Positions 25,221 through 34,084 of a DNA stretch of 64,000 nucleotides are shown here, one piece after another. The stretch's first letter is position 1; every line of letters begins with the position of its first letter. The position numbers were made by a program, and so were the translations under genes. The notes under the pieces are model-generated. The model worked only from the letters and a program-made list of their open reading frames with translations, had not been told where the DNA came from and did not search any database. This DNA comes from Thermoanaerobacter uzonensis DSM 18761. GTDB taxonomy: Bacteria; Bacillota; Thermoanaerobacteria; Thermoanaerobacterales; Thermoanaerobacteraceae. The DNA lies in NCBI RefSeq assembly GCF_900129115.1, contig NZ_FQUR01000006.1:248001-312000 (forward strand), given 5' to 3'.

Positions 25221-27692
25221 ATGGAAAAACGTATTTCTTTAAATGGAGTATGGCATTTTAGAGAGGTAAATGCTGGCGAGTGGTATGAAGGAGAAGTTCC
25301 AGGATGTGTTCAGCTAGATTTAATAAGACTAGGGAAAATAGAAGATCCTTATTATCGAATGAATGAGATAAAATTTCACAAATTAGAAGAAAAAGAATGG
25401 GTATACAAAAAAGAATTTGATTTTAATGCAAAAAACAAAAATGAATATGACGCAATAAAATTAGTTTTTGAAGGAATAGATACTTTTGCTGATATATACT
25501 TAAATGGGATACATTTAGGAAAAGTACAAAATATGTTTATACCTTATGAATTTGATATTAAAGACATAGTAAAAGATGGAAATAATGTATTGGAAGTGCA
25601 CTTTGATTCCATAACAAAAACTATAAAGGCTATGGAACAAACAAGTCCTGTCAAACTGGAATGGTCAGGAGAAAGTGGCAGGCCTTATATAAGGAAAGCC
25701 CAGTATTCATTTGGATGGGATTGGGGACCAAGGATAGTTCAAGTTGGTTTATGGAGAGGTGCATACTTGTCTTTGGTAAAATATGCAGAGATTAAAAATC
25801 CATACTTTTATACGGAAAAAATTGAAAATGATAGGGCTTATGTTGTAGTAAGTGCAGATATTGAAAGATATGTACATGGTGATTTTGAGGCGGAAGTAGA
25901 GCTTATTGAAAAAGATATATCTATTATCAAAACAAGAACTAAAGTTGAAAAGAACAGAATAGACCTGAGGATAAAAGTAGACAATCCTAAATTATGGTAT
26001 CCCAATGGTTTAGGAGACCAGCATCTTTATGAAATAAAAATAAAGCTTTTAAAAGATGCAGAAATATTAGATGAAAAAAGTTTTAGAAGTGGGATAAGAA
26101 CGATTAGATTGATAAGGGAAAAAGATGAAGAAGGGGAAAGCTTTATATTTGAAATAAATGGAGTAAAAGTCTTTGCAAAAGGAGCCAACTGGATACCAGC
26201 TGATAATTTATTGCCAAGGCTTAGCAAAGAAGGTTATTACGAATATATAAGACTTGCAAAAGAGGCAAATATGAACATGCTGAGAATATGGGGAGGAGGG
26301 ATATACGAAGATAGGGCATTTTACGAAGCATGCGATGAGATGGGCATAATGGTATGGCAGGACTTCATGTATGCCTGTGCGGAGTACCCTGACCAATTTG
26401 AATGGTTTCAAAAATTAGCAGAAGAAGAAGCAGAGAAAGTCATATTAAGTCTTAGAAATCATCCTTCCATTGTATTGTGGTGTGGGAATAATGAAAATAA
26501 TTGGGGATTTCATTCATGGTGGAATAATAAAGACCCAAAATATCTGGGCAATTACATTTATAAAGAAATATTACCTAAAGTGTGCGCAAAATTGGACCCG
26601 TCAAGGCCTTATTGGGTATCGAGTCCTTATGGAGGAGAAGACCCAAATAGTGAAACTGAAGGAGATAGGCATCAGTGGAATGTGTGGAGTGGCTGGGTAG
26701 ACTATGATGAGTATAAGAAAGATAGGGGCAGATTTCTTAGTGAATTTGGTTTTCAGGCAATGCCTGACTGGAAGACAGTTTTATCTTATACAGCGCCAGA
26801 AGATAGAAAGATATTAAGCCCAGTCATGATTTCTCACAATAAAATGGTCGAGGGAATGGAAAGACTGATAAGATTTATGGTAGGGCGATTGGGATTTCCG
26901 AAGGACCTTAAGAGCTTTGTCTATTTGAGTCAATTCAATCAAGCAGAGGCTATAAAGACAGGAGTTGAGCATTGGAGGTTAAGAAAATTTAAAACATCAG
27001 GGACACTGTACTGGCAGTTTAATGACTGTTGGCCTGTCGCAAGCTGGTCTGCAGTGGATTATTACAAGAGGGAAAAGGCTTTGTACTATTATTCAAAAAG
27101 ATTTTATGCCAAGATTTTACCTTATATAAAAGAAGAAAATGAGGGCATAACAATTTATGGCATAAGTGATTTTGTACATGATAAAGAAGCAGAGATGACT
27201 ATAAAAGTTTTCAAACTAAATGGTGAAAAAATTGCAGAAAAGCAGTTAAAGGCCAGATTAATAGCAAATGACGTTACAAAAATAGCCTATTACAGTTTTG
27301 GAGATTTGAATATTGGATACAGTGTAAAAGAAATGCCTATAGCGATCCCAGGGTGTACGCTGCCGATGGAGAAGAACAGGGAGTTATTAAATAGCGTTGT
27401 GTATGTAGAAATAATCACTGATGATGCGGTTTATGAGAATTATAAAGTGTTTGATAAATTTAGAAATTTAAATTTAATAGAACCCAAAATTAATTATCAA
27501 ATAAAAAATGATTTAATAGTTTTAACAACAGATGTTCCAGCATTTGGAGTGTTCATAGAAACTGAGAATGATATAGATTTATCTGACAATTGTTTAAATA
27601 TGATGCCAGGTAAAGAATATGAAGTAAAATTTTCACAAAAGCCCGAGAGTGTTGAAGTTTTTGACATTACTCAATTAGCAGCAATTATATAA
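25221..27692 (+). CDS. GH2 beta-mannosidase
   Basis: An 823-residue glycosidase. The order is sugar-binding jelly roll (about 1-180), immunoglobulin-like domain (about 185-285), TIM barrel (about 290-620) and C-terminal beta domains. The acid/base is Glu425 in WCGNNENNWG and the nucleophile Glu508 in LSEFGFQAMP, the pattern of beta-mannosidases rather than beta-galactosidases of family GH2. KGANWIPADNLLPR is another mannosidase motif. No signal peptide, so it acts on imported mannobiose or manno-oligosaccharides. It follows the ABC transporter and precedes a GH1 enzyme in the LacI-controlled operon. Confidence 0.92.
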   Translation: MEKRISLNGVWHFREVNAGEWYEGEVPGCVQLDLIRLGKIEDPYYRMNEIKFHKLEEKEWVYKKEFDFNAKNKNEYDAIKLVFEGIDTFADIYLNGIHLGKVQNMFIPYEFDIKDIVKDGNNVLEVHFDSITKTIKAMEQTSPVKLEWSGESGRPYIRKAQYSFGWDWGPRIVQVGLWRGAYLSLVKYAEIKNPYFYTEKIENDRAYVVVSADIERYVHGDFEAEVELIEKDISIIKTRTKVEKNRIDLRIKVDNPKLWYPNGLGDQHLYEIKIKLLKDAEILDEKSFRSGIRTIRLIREKDEEGESFIFEINGVKVFAKGANWIPADNLLPRLSKEGYYEYIRLAKEANMNMLRIWGGGIYEDRAFYEACDEMGIMVWQDFMYACAEYPDQFEWFQKLAEEEAEKVILSLRNHPSIVLWCGNNENNWGFHSWWNNKDPKYLGNYIYKEILPKVCAKLDPSRPYWVSSPYGGEDPNSETEGDRHQWNVWSGWVDYDEYKKDRGRFLSEFGFQAMPDWKTVLSYTAPEDRKILSPVMISHNKMVEGMERLIRFMVGRLGFPKDLKSFVYLSQFNQAEAIKTGVEHWRLRKFKTSGTLYWQFNDCWPVASWSAVDYYKREKALYYYSKRFYAKILPYIKEENEGITIYGISDFVHDKEAEMTIKVFKLNGEKIAEKQLKARLIANDVTKIAYYSFGDLNIGYSVKEMPIAIPGCTLPMEKNRELLNSVVYVEIITDDAVYENYKVFDKFRNLNLIEPKINYQIKNDLIVLTTDVPAFGVFIETENDIDLSDNCLNMMPGKEYEVKFSQKPESVEVFDITQLAAII

Positions 27693-27739
27693 AGCAAAAA
27701 AGTTACAACAATTACTATTAAAAGATAGGAGTGGTAGAA

Positions 27740-29083
27740 TTGATAAAATTTCTAAAAGATTTTCTTTGGGGGACAGCTACATCATCATACCAAATAGAAG
27801 GAGCAGTAAATGAAGATGGAAGAACTCCTTCTATATGGGATACATTTTCAAAGACAGAAGGGAAAACCTATAATGGCCACACAGGAGATGTGGCCTGTGA
27901 CCATTACCACAGATATAAAGAAGATGTAGAGATAATGAAAGAGATAGGAGTAAAAGCTTACAGATTTTCAATTGCATGGCCAAGAATTTTCCCTGAAGAA
28001 GGAAAGTATAATCCAAAAGGAATGGATTTTTATAAAAGATTAATAGATGAATTATTAAAGAGAGATATAATGCCAGCTGCGACAATTTATCACTGGGATC
28101 TACCTATGTGGGCATACGACAAAGGAGGGGGGTGGCTAAATAGGGACAGTGTAAAATGGTATGTAGAATACGCCACAAAGCTATTTGAAGAATTAGGGGA
28201 TGTAATACCTTTATGGATAACCCATAACGAACCCTGGTGTTCATCAATATTAAGCTATGGGATAGGAGAGCATGCGCCTGGCCATAAAGATTGGAGGGAG
28301 GCCTTGATAGCAGCCCATCATATACTGCTTTCACATGGAGAAGCAGTAAAAGCCTTCAGAGAAATGAATATAAAGGGTAGTAAAATCGGTATAACACTAA
28401 ACTTAACCCCTGCATATCCTGCAAGTGAAAAAGAAGAAGACAAATTAGCAGCCCAATATGCTGACGGATTTGCTAACAGATGGTTTTTAGATCCAATATT
28501 CAAAGGCAATTATCCAGAGGATATGATGGAATTATATAGTAAAATAATTGGAGAATTTGACTTTATAAAAGAAGGGGATTTAGAGACTATAAGTGTTCCA
28601 ATAGATTTTCTTGGAGTCAATTATTATACAAGAAGTATTGTAAAATACAACGAAGATTCCATGCTAAAGGCAGAGAATGTACCGGGTCCAGGTAAGAGGA
28701 CGGAGATGGGATGGGAGATAAGCCCAGAGTCTTTATATGACCTTTTAAAGAGATTAGATAGAGAATATACAAAACTGCCTATGTATATCACAGAGAATGG
28801 AGCAGCATTTAAAGATGAAGTGACAGAGGATGGACGAGTACACGACGATGAAAGAATAGAATACATTAAAGAGCACTTAAAAGCAGCAGCAAAATTTATA
28901 GAAGAGGGAGGCAATTTAAAAGGATATTTTGTATGGTCGCTGATGGATAATTTTGAATGGGCACATGGATATTCAAAGAGATTTGGAATAGTTTATGTGG
29001 ATTATGAGACACAAAAGAGAATATTAAAAGACAGTGCATTGTGGTATAAAGAGGTAATACAGAAAAATTCTATTGAGCAGTAA
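27740..29083 (+). CDS. bglA: GH1 beta-glucosidase
   Basis: A 447-residue cytosolic glycosidase. The family start FLWGTATSSYQIEGA is present, the acid/base is Glu164 in THNEPWC and the nucleophile Glu352 in YITENGAA; the length is normal. It lacks the features of 6-phospho-beta-glucosidases and sits with an ABC, not a PTS, importer, so it should act on unphosphorylated beta-glucosides, perhaps also beta-mannosides or galactosides. GTG 27731 lies in the ribosome site; TTG 27740 follows AGGAG by 8 bases and gives the standard N-terminus. Confidence 0.93.
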   Translation: MIKFLKDFLWGTATSSYQIEGAVNEDGRTPSIWDTFSKTEGKTYNGHTGDVACDHYHRYKEDVEIMKEIGVKAYRFSIAWPRIFPEEGKYNPKGMDFYKRLIDELLKRDIMPAATIYHWDLPMWAYDKGGGWLNRDSVKWYVEYATKLFEELGDVIPLWITHNEPWCSSILSYGIGEHAPGHKDWREALIAAHHILLSHGEAVKAFREMNIKGSKIGITLNLTPAYPASEKEEDKLAAQYADGFANRWFLDPIFKGNYPEDMMELYSKIIGEFDFIKEGDLETISVPIDFLGVNYYTRSIVKYNEDSMLKAENVPGPGKRTEMGWEISPESLYDLLKRLDREYTKLPMYITENGAAFKDEVTEDGRVHDDERIEYIKEHLKAAAKFIEEGGNLKGYFVWSLMDNFEWAHGYSKRFGIVYVDYETQKRILKDSALWYKEVIQKNSIEQ

Positions 29084-29098
29084 ATGATAAAAAGCAAT

Positions 29099-29144
29099 AA
29101 GAGGCTGTTAAAAATTTGATTGTCAAACAGCCTCTTCTTCTTTT
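29099..29144. terminator. Bidirectional terminator between GH1 and the metal transporter
   Basis: AAGAGGCTGTT (29099-29109) and AACAGCCTCTT (29126-29136) form an 11-bp stem. T-rich DNA follows on the plus strand and, past ATTGC, on the minus strand too. It sits between convergent operons and can serve both. Confidence 0.8.
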
Positions 29145-29146
29145 AT

Positions 29147-29941
29147 TTACCTCTTCTTTAATGAAACGAGTCCCATTATTAAAAGCGAGACGAGAACTAT
29201 ACTTCCACCGGGGGATAAGTTTAAGTAAAAGGATAGAAATATTCCTGAAAAAACTGATATAAATGAAAAGAGTATTGCATAAAATATTGTCTGTTTAAAG
29301 CTTTTGGCGATTCTTAAACTTGCGGCAGCCGGTATTACCATTAGGGCTGAGACTAAAAGCGCACCTACAATTCTCATGGCGAGAGCAACAGTTAAAGCTA
29401 CTAGTATTGTAAAGAAGAAATTGATATAGCTTACGGGTATCCCTGAAATTTTTGCGGCTTCTTCATCGAAGGTGATGTACAATAACTCTTTGTACAGCAG
29501 CATAATTGACGCCACTACAACGATACCGAGAGTTGAAATCAAAAGGACGTCAGTGTTTGTTACAGACACAATACTTCCAAACAGATAATTCATTATGTTG
29601 GCTGCACCGCCACGGGATAAACTCAAAAGAATTATGGCAATTGCCATCCCTGCAGACATTACTATGGCTATTGATATTTCTGAATACCTGAAATATGTTT
29701 TCCTCAGTCTTTCTATTCCAAAAGATGCTAAAAGCACTACAATTATGGAACCTAATGTAGGATTTATTCCAAGTAAAATACCTGCTGCCACTCCTGCTAA
29801 AGCAACGTGAGAAAGGGTGTCTCCTATTTGTGAAAGCCGTCTGAGGACAAGAAAGCTACCTGTTAAAGGCGCAATTATTGAAATAATGCTTCCGGCTATA
29901 AATGCTCTTCTCATAAATTCATAGGAAAAAATATCAATCAT
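29147..29941 (-). CDS. znuB: Zinc/manganese ABC transporter permease
   Basis: A 264-residue membrane protein of the ABC-3 (ZnuB/MntB) family with about eight hydrophobic helices. Landmarks: LVLRRLSQIGDTLSHVALAGVA after helix 1, GIPVSYINFFFTILVALTVA and ALMVIPAAASLRIAK. The frame opens at 29956, but ATG 29941 is 8 bases after GGGAG and begins MIDIFSYEFM as usual. It overlaps the ATPase gene by 8 bp. Last gene of a five-gene zinc-type operon. Zinc is more likely than manganese because the operon begins with a Zur-like regulator. Confidence 0.9.
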   Translation of the reverse strand: MIDIFSYEFMRRAFIAGSIISIIAPLTGSFLVLRRLSQIGDTLSHVALAGVAAGILLGINPTLGSIIVVLLASFGIERLRKTYFRYSEISIAIVMSAGMAIAIILLSLSRGGAANIMNYLFGSIVSVTNTDVLLISTLGIVVVASIMLLYKELLYITFDEEAAKISGIPVSYINFFFTILVALTVALAMRIVGALLVSALMVIPAAASLRIAKSFKQTIFYAILFSFISVFSGIFLSFYLNLSPGGSIVLVSLLIMGLVSLKKR

Positions 29942-30698
29942 TGTTAACACTCCCATTGTGATGATGTTTTGCTACTTTTACTGGATATCCATATACTTCA
30001 GCTAATTCTCCTGCTGTAAGGTCGACGGCTTCACATTTTTCGTTGATTTTACCTTCACTCATGCATATTATCCTTGACACCCTGTTGGTAATTGCCCAAA
30101 CGTCATGGGTTACCATTACTATAGTTATACCTTTTTCTTTGTTCAGTTTTTCTAGGATAGCGTATAAAGCTTTTTCAGACTTTGCATCAATTCCCGTTGT
30201 AGGCTCATCCAAAAAAAGTATTTCTGGTTTTGCAACTAAAGAGCGAGCTATGAAAACCCTTTGTAGTTGTCCTCCCGATAGTCTTCCTATTAAACTGTGC
30301 TTATAATCGAGCATGTCTACAATTCTTAAAGCTTCATATACTTCTTCCCAATCTTTTTTAGAAAGTCTTTTAAATATTCCTTTCTTTGCGTATAATCCCA
30401 TTGATACTACCTCTTCTACACTGGCAGGAAAAGAGGCATTAAAGGAATAAGACTTTTGGGGTACATAACTTATAAAAGACCTATTTTTTATTTTTTCCAA
30501 ATTTACTCCATCGTATAAAACTTCACCAGAAGTGGGAGTGAGATTTCCTACCATAATGTTGACCAAAGTGCTCTTTCCAGAACCATTTGGACCAATAATT
30601 GCGACAAATTCACTTTTGTTTATTTTTAGTGAAACATTTGTAAGTACTTGTTTAATATCATAAGCAAAATTTACGTTTTTAAGTTCAATTTGTTTCAT
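29934..30698 (-). CDS. znuC: Zinc/manganese ABC transporter ATPase
   Basis: A 254-residue ATPase. Walker A GPNGSGKST, signature LSGGQLQR, Walker B ILFLDEPTTGID and switch histidine VTHDVWAI are present, and VPQKSYSFNASFP matches metal-importer ATPases. The C-terminus contains paired histidines (KHHHN), common in zinc transporter ATPases. It powers ZnuB with the two binding proteins encoded upstream, 6 bp from the nearer one. Confidence 0.92.
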   Translation of the reverse strand: MKQIELKNVNFAYDIKQVLTNVSLKINKSEFVAIIGPNGSGKSTLVNIMVGNLTPTSGEVLYDGVNLEKIKNRSFISYVPQKSYSFNASFPASVEEVVSMGLYAKKGIFKRLSKKDWEEVYEALRIVDMLDYKHSLIGRLSGGQLQRVFIARSLVAKPEILFLDEPTTGIDAKSEKALYAILEKLNKEKGITIVMVTHDVWAITNRVSRIICMSEGKINEKCEAVDLTAGELAEVYGYPVKVAKHHHNGSVNND

Positions 30699-30704
30699 TT
30701 TTAT

Positions 30705-31589
30705 CTACTCCAATGCTTTTTTTAGTTTTCCTAAATTATCTTTCATTAAAGAAAGAAAATCAGCTTTTCTATCAATGTCTTCTTGGGATAATGTACCTAT
30801 TGTATTAAGTTTTAAAAGTGTAGCACCACTTTCCTGAGCAATTGCTTCCATTGGTTTTGCTGCTGAGAGACTTTCTGCAAATACATATTTTATGCTTTCT
30901 TTTTTGATTAAATCTACCAGTTCACTCATTCTAGCAGGGCTTGGTTCTGCTTCATCACTCATACCTACTAAAGATTCTTGATTTAGCTCATAATCGCGAG
31001 CAACATAAGCAAAAGCACTGTGGAAAACTACAAAAGTTTTAAGCCTTGCTTTTGATAATTCATCTGAATATTGCTTATCAAGGTTTTCTAATTGTGCTTT
31101 TAAATTTTGATAATTTTTTTCAAAGTAATCTTTGTTTGAGGGGTCAATCTTTTGTAGAGCCTCATTTATGTTTTTGATCATGATTAAGGCTTCTTTTGGA
31201 GAAAGCCATGGATGGGGATTTATTGTATTACCTTTTTTAATAGGTTCTATTCCTTTTGATACTTCATAAAATTGTGTATTTGGGGCAGAGGCTTTTACTT
31301 TATTGATCCATGGTTCCTCCATTGTCATTCCTAAGTACAAAATGGCATTTGCCTTTGTTATTTTAGCCATTTCTTTTGCACTAGGTTCCCAGCCATGAGG
31401 GCTTACATTAAAAGGAATTATATTTTTTACTACTACTTTGTCTCCAGCGATTTTAGAAGTCAAATCATAAATCGGATAAAAAGAAGCGTATACTAATGGC
31501 TTTGATGCTTCTGAAGTTTTTGAGCTACAAGCTGTTAAATTTAATACTAATGCAATAATTAAAAGAGTGGTGATTACTACTTTTTTCAT
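30705..31589 (-). CDS. znuA: Metal-binding lipoprotein (ZnuA family), copy 2
   Basis: A 294-residue cluster A-I binding protein. Lipobox LNLTAC is near residue 21. Metal ligands expected from the family are visible as histidines in NVSPHGWEPS, NPHPWLSP and VVFHSAFAY, with a later acidic ligand in the EAEPSPARM region or downstream. The acidic-histidine loop of many ZnuA proteins is reduced. It is closely similar to the preceding gene over its full length, so the pair arose by tandem duplication. Zinc is the probable cargo from context. Confidence 0.88.
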   Translation of the reverse strand: MKKVVITTLLIIALVLNLTACSSKTSEASKPLVYASFYPIYDLTSKIAGDKVVVKNIIPFNVSPHGWEPSAKEMAKITKANAILYLGMTMEEPWINKVKASAPNTQFYEVSKGIEPIKKGNTINPHPWLSPKEALIMIKNINEALQKIDPSNKDYFEKNYQNLKAQLENLDKQYSDELSKARLKTFVVFHSAFAYVARDYELNQESLVGMSDEAEPSPARMSELVDLIKKESIKYVFAESLSAAKPMEAIAQESGATLLKLNTIGTLSQEDIDRKADFLSLMKDNLGKLKKALE

Positions 31590-31614
31590 GTATTACTTAA
31601 CCTCCCGATATTGA

Positions 31615-32499
31615 TTATTCATTTAATGCTCTTTTTAAGTTTTCAAGATTTTGTTTCATTAGTGAAATATAATCTTCTTTTTTCTTTACATCTTCTTTTG
31701 TAAGGCCTTCGATTGTATTAAGACTTAAGATTTGTACTCCTGCTTCTTTTGCTAGAGTCTGTATAGGTTTTGGAGAAGTCAAGGGTTCTGTGAAAATGTA
31801 TTTTATATTTTCACTTTTTATAAGATTTATAATTTCTGTCATTCTAGCAGGGCTTACCTCTGCTTCTTCATCTGAACCTACTAATGCTTCTTGCTTTAAG
31901 CCATAGTCTCTTGCTAAATAATCAAAAGCACTGTGGTATACAATAAAGGTTTTGTGCTTTGTCTGTGAAAGAGTCTCAGTGTACTCTTTATCAAGAGTCT
32001 CTAATGTAGTTTTTAAAGTTTGATAATTTTTTTCAAAATAATCTTTATCATTAGGGAAACTTTTTTGCAAAGCCTCATTTATGTTTTTAGCCATTGTCAA
32101 GGCTTCTTTTGGCGAAAGCCATATGTGAGGATTTGTTTGATTACCTTCAACAATTGGGGTTACGCCTTTTGATACTTCATAAAATGTTACATTTGGAGCA
32201 TTGGTTTTTATTTTGTCAATCCAAGAGTCCATTCCCAAACCTAAGTAAAGGATAGTTTTTGCCTTTGTCATTTCAGCCACGTCTTTTGTGGTAGGCTCCC
32301 AATCGTGGGGTTCGACTCCTGGCGGTATTATAGTTCTTACTGTTATTTTTTCACCACCAATTTTTGATGCAAGGTCATAAATTGGATAAAAAGATGCGTA
32401 CACTACTGGTTTTGAAGATTCTACTGTTTTTGTGCCACAAGAGGTTATACCTAAAATTAAAGCCATGATAAGCAGTATAGCGATTAAAGTTTTTTTCAT
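31615..32499 (-). CDS. znuA: Metal-binding lipoprotein (ZnuA family), copy 1
   Basis: A 294-residue paralogue of the neighbouring protein, the same length and clearly alignable throughout (for example PVVYASFYPIYDLASKI against PLVYASFYPIYDLTSKI). Lipobox GITSC near residue 21. Histidine ligands lie in VEPHDWEPT, NPHIWLSP and IVYHSAFDY. Differences cluster in surface loops and in EP(L)TSPKP versus ESLSAAKP, so the two may differ in affinity or metal. ATG follows AGGAGGTAA. Second gene of the zur-like operon. Confidence 0.88.
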   Translation of the reverse strand: MKKTLIAILLIMALILGITSCGTKTVESSKPVVYASFYPIYDLASKIGGEKITVRTIIPPGVEPHDWEPTTKDVAEMTKAKTILYLGLGMDSWIDKIKTNAPNVTFYEVSKGVTPIVEGNQTNPHIWLSPKEALTMAKNINEALQKSFPNDKDYFEKNYQTLKTTLETLDKEYTETLSQTKHKTFIVYHSAFDYLARDYGLKQEALVGSDEEAEVSPARMTEIINLIKSENIKYIFTEPLTSPKPIQTLAKEAGVQILSLNTIEGLTKEDVKKKEDYISLMKQNLENLKRALNE

Positions 32500-32517
32500 A
32501 AATATTACCTCCTATAG

Positions 32518-32934
32518 TTAGTTTTTATTGTTTCTGCAATTTCTGCAATAACCAACGATTTCTATTTTGTGGTCTACAACTTCAAAATCTTTTATCTGGT
32601 TTATCCAAAGTTCGAGAGGGCATATGTCTAGTTCAAAGATTTTGCCGCATTTTAAACATCTCATGGTATGATTGTGTATTTCTTTTCGCATTACATACAT
32701 AATATTATTGCCAATTGTCGTTTCATTTAAAATATTTATATCTTTCAAAAGGCTTAAAGTGCGATAAACTGTGTCAATGCTTACTTGAGGGAAGACTTCT
32801 TTTACTTTTTCATAGATTTCTCTCACAGAGAGATATCCCTGTTGATTTAACATGATATCTAGTATTAACTCCCTTTGAGGAGTTAATTTGTAATTGTGTT
32901 CTTTTAATTTTTTCATTGCCTCTTGCTTATGCAT
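32518..32934 (-). CDS. zur: Fur-family metalloregulator, Zur-like
   Basis: A 138-residue Fur-family repressor. The winged-helix segment (YKLTPQRELILDIML...VSIDTVYRTLSLLKDINIL) is followed by the dimer domain with NHTMRCLKCGKIFELD and a second CxxC (CRNCRNN), the structural zinc site. Ligand-like residues include His in EIHNHTM. It heads an operon of metal ABC transporter genes, hence Zur rather than PerR or Fur; not provable from sequence alone. ATG 32934 is chosen over GTG 32943, which is only 2 bases from AAGGG. Confidence 0.85.
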   Translation of the reverse strand: MHKQEAMKKLKEHNYKLTPQRELILDIMLNQQGYLSVREIYEKVKEVFPQVSIDTVYRTLSLLKDINILNETTIGNNIMYVMRKEIHNHTMRCLKCGKIFELDICPLELWINQIKDFEVVDHKIEIVGYCRNCRNNKN

Positions 32935-32957
32935 TTTAATCACAACCCTTTATTAAA

Positions 32958-32973
32958 TAAGAAATCTTTCTTA
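32958..32973. promoter_or_regulatory. Candidate Zur operator
   Basis: TAAGAAA-TC-TTTCTTA: 7-bp inverted half-sites with a 2-bp centre, directly after the expected transcription start of the zur-like operon. Position fits autorepression. The sequence is unlike the Bacillus Zur box, so the assignment rests on symmetry and place. Confidence 0.55.
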
Positions 32974-32979
32974 ATTAAG

Positions 32980-33008
32980 ATGATATTACAATTTAGCAAA
33001 AAAGTCAA
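32980..33008 (-). promoter_or_regulatory. Promoter of the zur-znu operon
   Basis: On the minus strand TTGACT (33008-33003), 17 bp, TATCAT (32985-32980), ending 45 bp before the regulator start. Confidence 0.65.
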
Positions 33009-33057
33009 TAGGAACTTTGCATAAATTTTAATTAAATGTTAACTTTTACATATACTA

Positions 33058-33086
33058 TTGAAATTTTAGAAAATGTTTTCTATAAT
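33058..33086 (+). promoter_or_regulatory. Promoter of the MoxR operon
   Basis: TTGAAA, 17 bp, TATAAT, 40 bp before the MoxR start. Strong vegetative-type match, divergent from the zur promoter. Confidence 0.7.
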
Positions 33087-33126
33087 AAAAAATAGGGTAA
33101 GAATTTTATTTGAAAAAGGTGATAAG

Positions 33127-34065
33127 ATGGAATATGCAAAAATATTAGAAGACATAAGGAATAACATTGAAAAAGTGATAGTAGGGAAAAGAGAAGTTAT
33201 CGATTTAATGCTTACAGCCTTAATCTCTTCAGGGCATATTCTTTTAGAGGATGTGCCAGGTGTTGGTAAAACTACAATTGCCAAAGCATTAGCTAAATCT
33301 ATTAGTTGTGAGTTTAAGAGGGTTCAATTTACTCCCGATTTACTTCCTAGCGATTTGACAGGAATAAATGTGTACAATCAAAAACTCAATGAATTTGAGT
33401 TTAAAAAAGGTCCTTTATTTACCAATATTTTATTAGCTGATGAGATAAATAGGGCCACACCCAGGACTCAATCCAGCCTTCTTGAATGTATGGAAGAAAG
33501 ACAGGTAACTGTAGATGGTGTGACTTATCCTTTAGACAAACCCTTTTTTGTTATTGCTACGCAAAATCCTATAGAAAGTTACGGCACTTTTCCTCTTCCC
33601 GAGGCTCAAATAGATAGGTTTTTGATGAAAATAAAAATGGGATATCCTAAAAGAGAAGAAGAGCAGAGAATAATAGACCTTTTTGATAAAGGTAGTCCTT
33701 TAGAGAATATTCAACCAGTCTGCAGCAAAGAGGATATAATAAAAATGCAAAAAGAGTATACCAATGTGTATGTGGAAAAAGATGTTGCTAATTATATTTT
33801 AGATATAATTGAAAGGACAAGAGAAGATGGGGAGATAGAATTGGGAGCAAGCCCAAGAGCTACATTAGCTCTTTATAAATCTTCTCAAGCTTATGCTTAT
33901 ATAAAAGGAAGAGATTTTGTAACACCAGACGATGTAAGGTACATTGCACCATTTGTGCTTTCTCACAGAATTATTTTGAAAGGGGTAGGTAAACTTAAGA
34001 ATTTAAATGCGGAAGATGTAGTGAAAAGAATCTTAGAAGAAGTTCCAATCCCTCTTGAAAAATAA
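33127..34065 (+). CDS. MoxR-type AAA+ ATPase
   Basis: A 312-residue AAA+ ATPase of the MoxR family. Walker A GVGKTT, Walker B LLADEINRA, sensor ATQNP and the LPEAQIDRFLMKI stretch are diagnostic. MoxR proteins act as chaperone-like activators, usually together with adjacent DUF58 proteins, as here. The frame extends back to 33073, but ATG 33127 follows AAAGGTGAT and gives the normal N-terminus. First gene of the cluster. Confidence 0.94.
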   Translation: MEYAKILEDIRNNIEKVIVGKREVIDLMLTALISSGHILLEDVPGVGKTTIAKALAKSISCEFKRVQFTPDLLPSDLTGINVYNQKLNEFEFKKGPLFTNILLADEINRATPRTQSSLLECMEERQVTVDGVTYPLDKPFFVIATQNPIESYGTFPLPEAQIDRFLMKIKMGYPKREEEQRIIDLFDKGSPLENIQPVCSKEDIIKMQKEYTNVYVEKDVANYILDIIERTREDGEIELGASPRATLALYKSSQAYAYIKGRDFVTPDDVRYIAPFVLSHRIILKGVGKLKNLNAEDVVKRILEEVPIPLEK

Positions 34066-34084
34066 AAATTAGGTGGTTTTGAAA

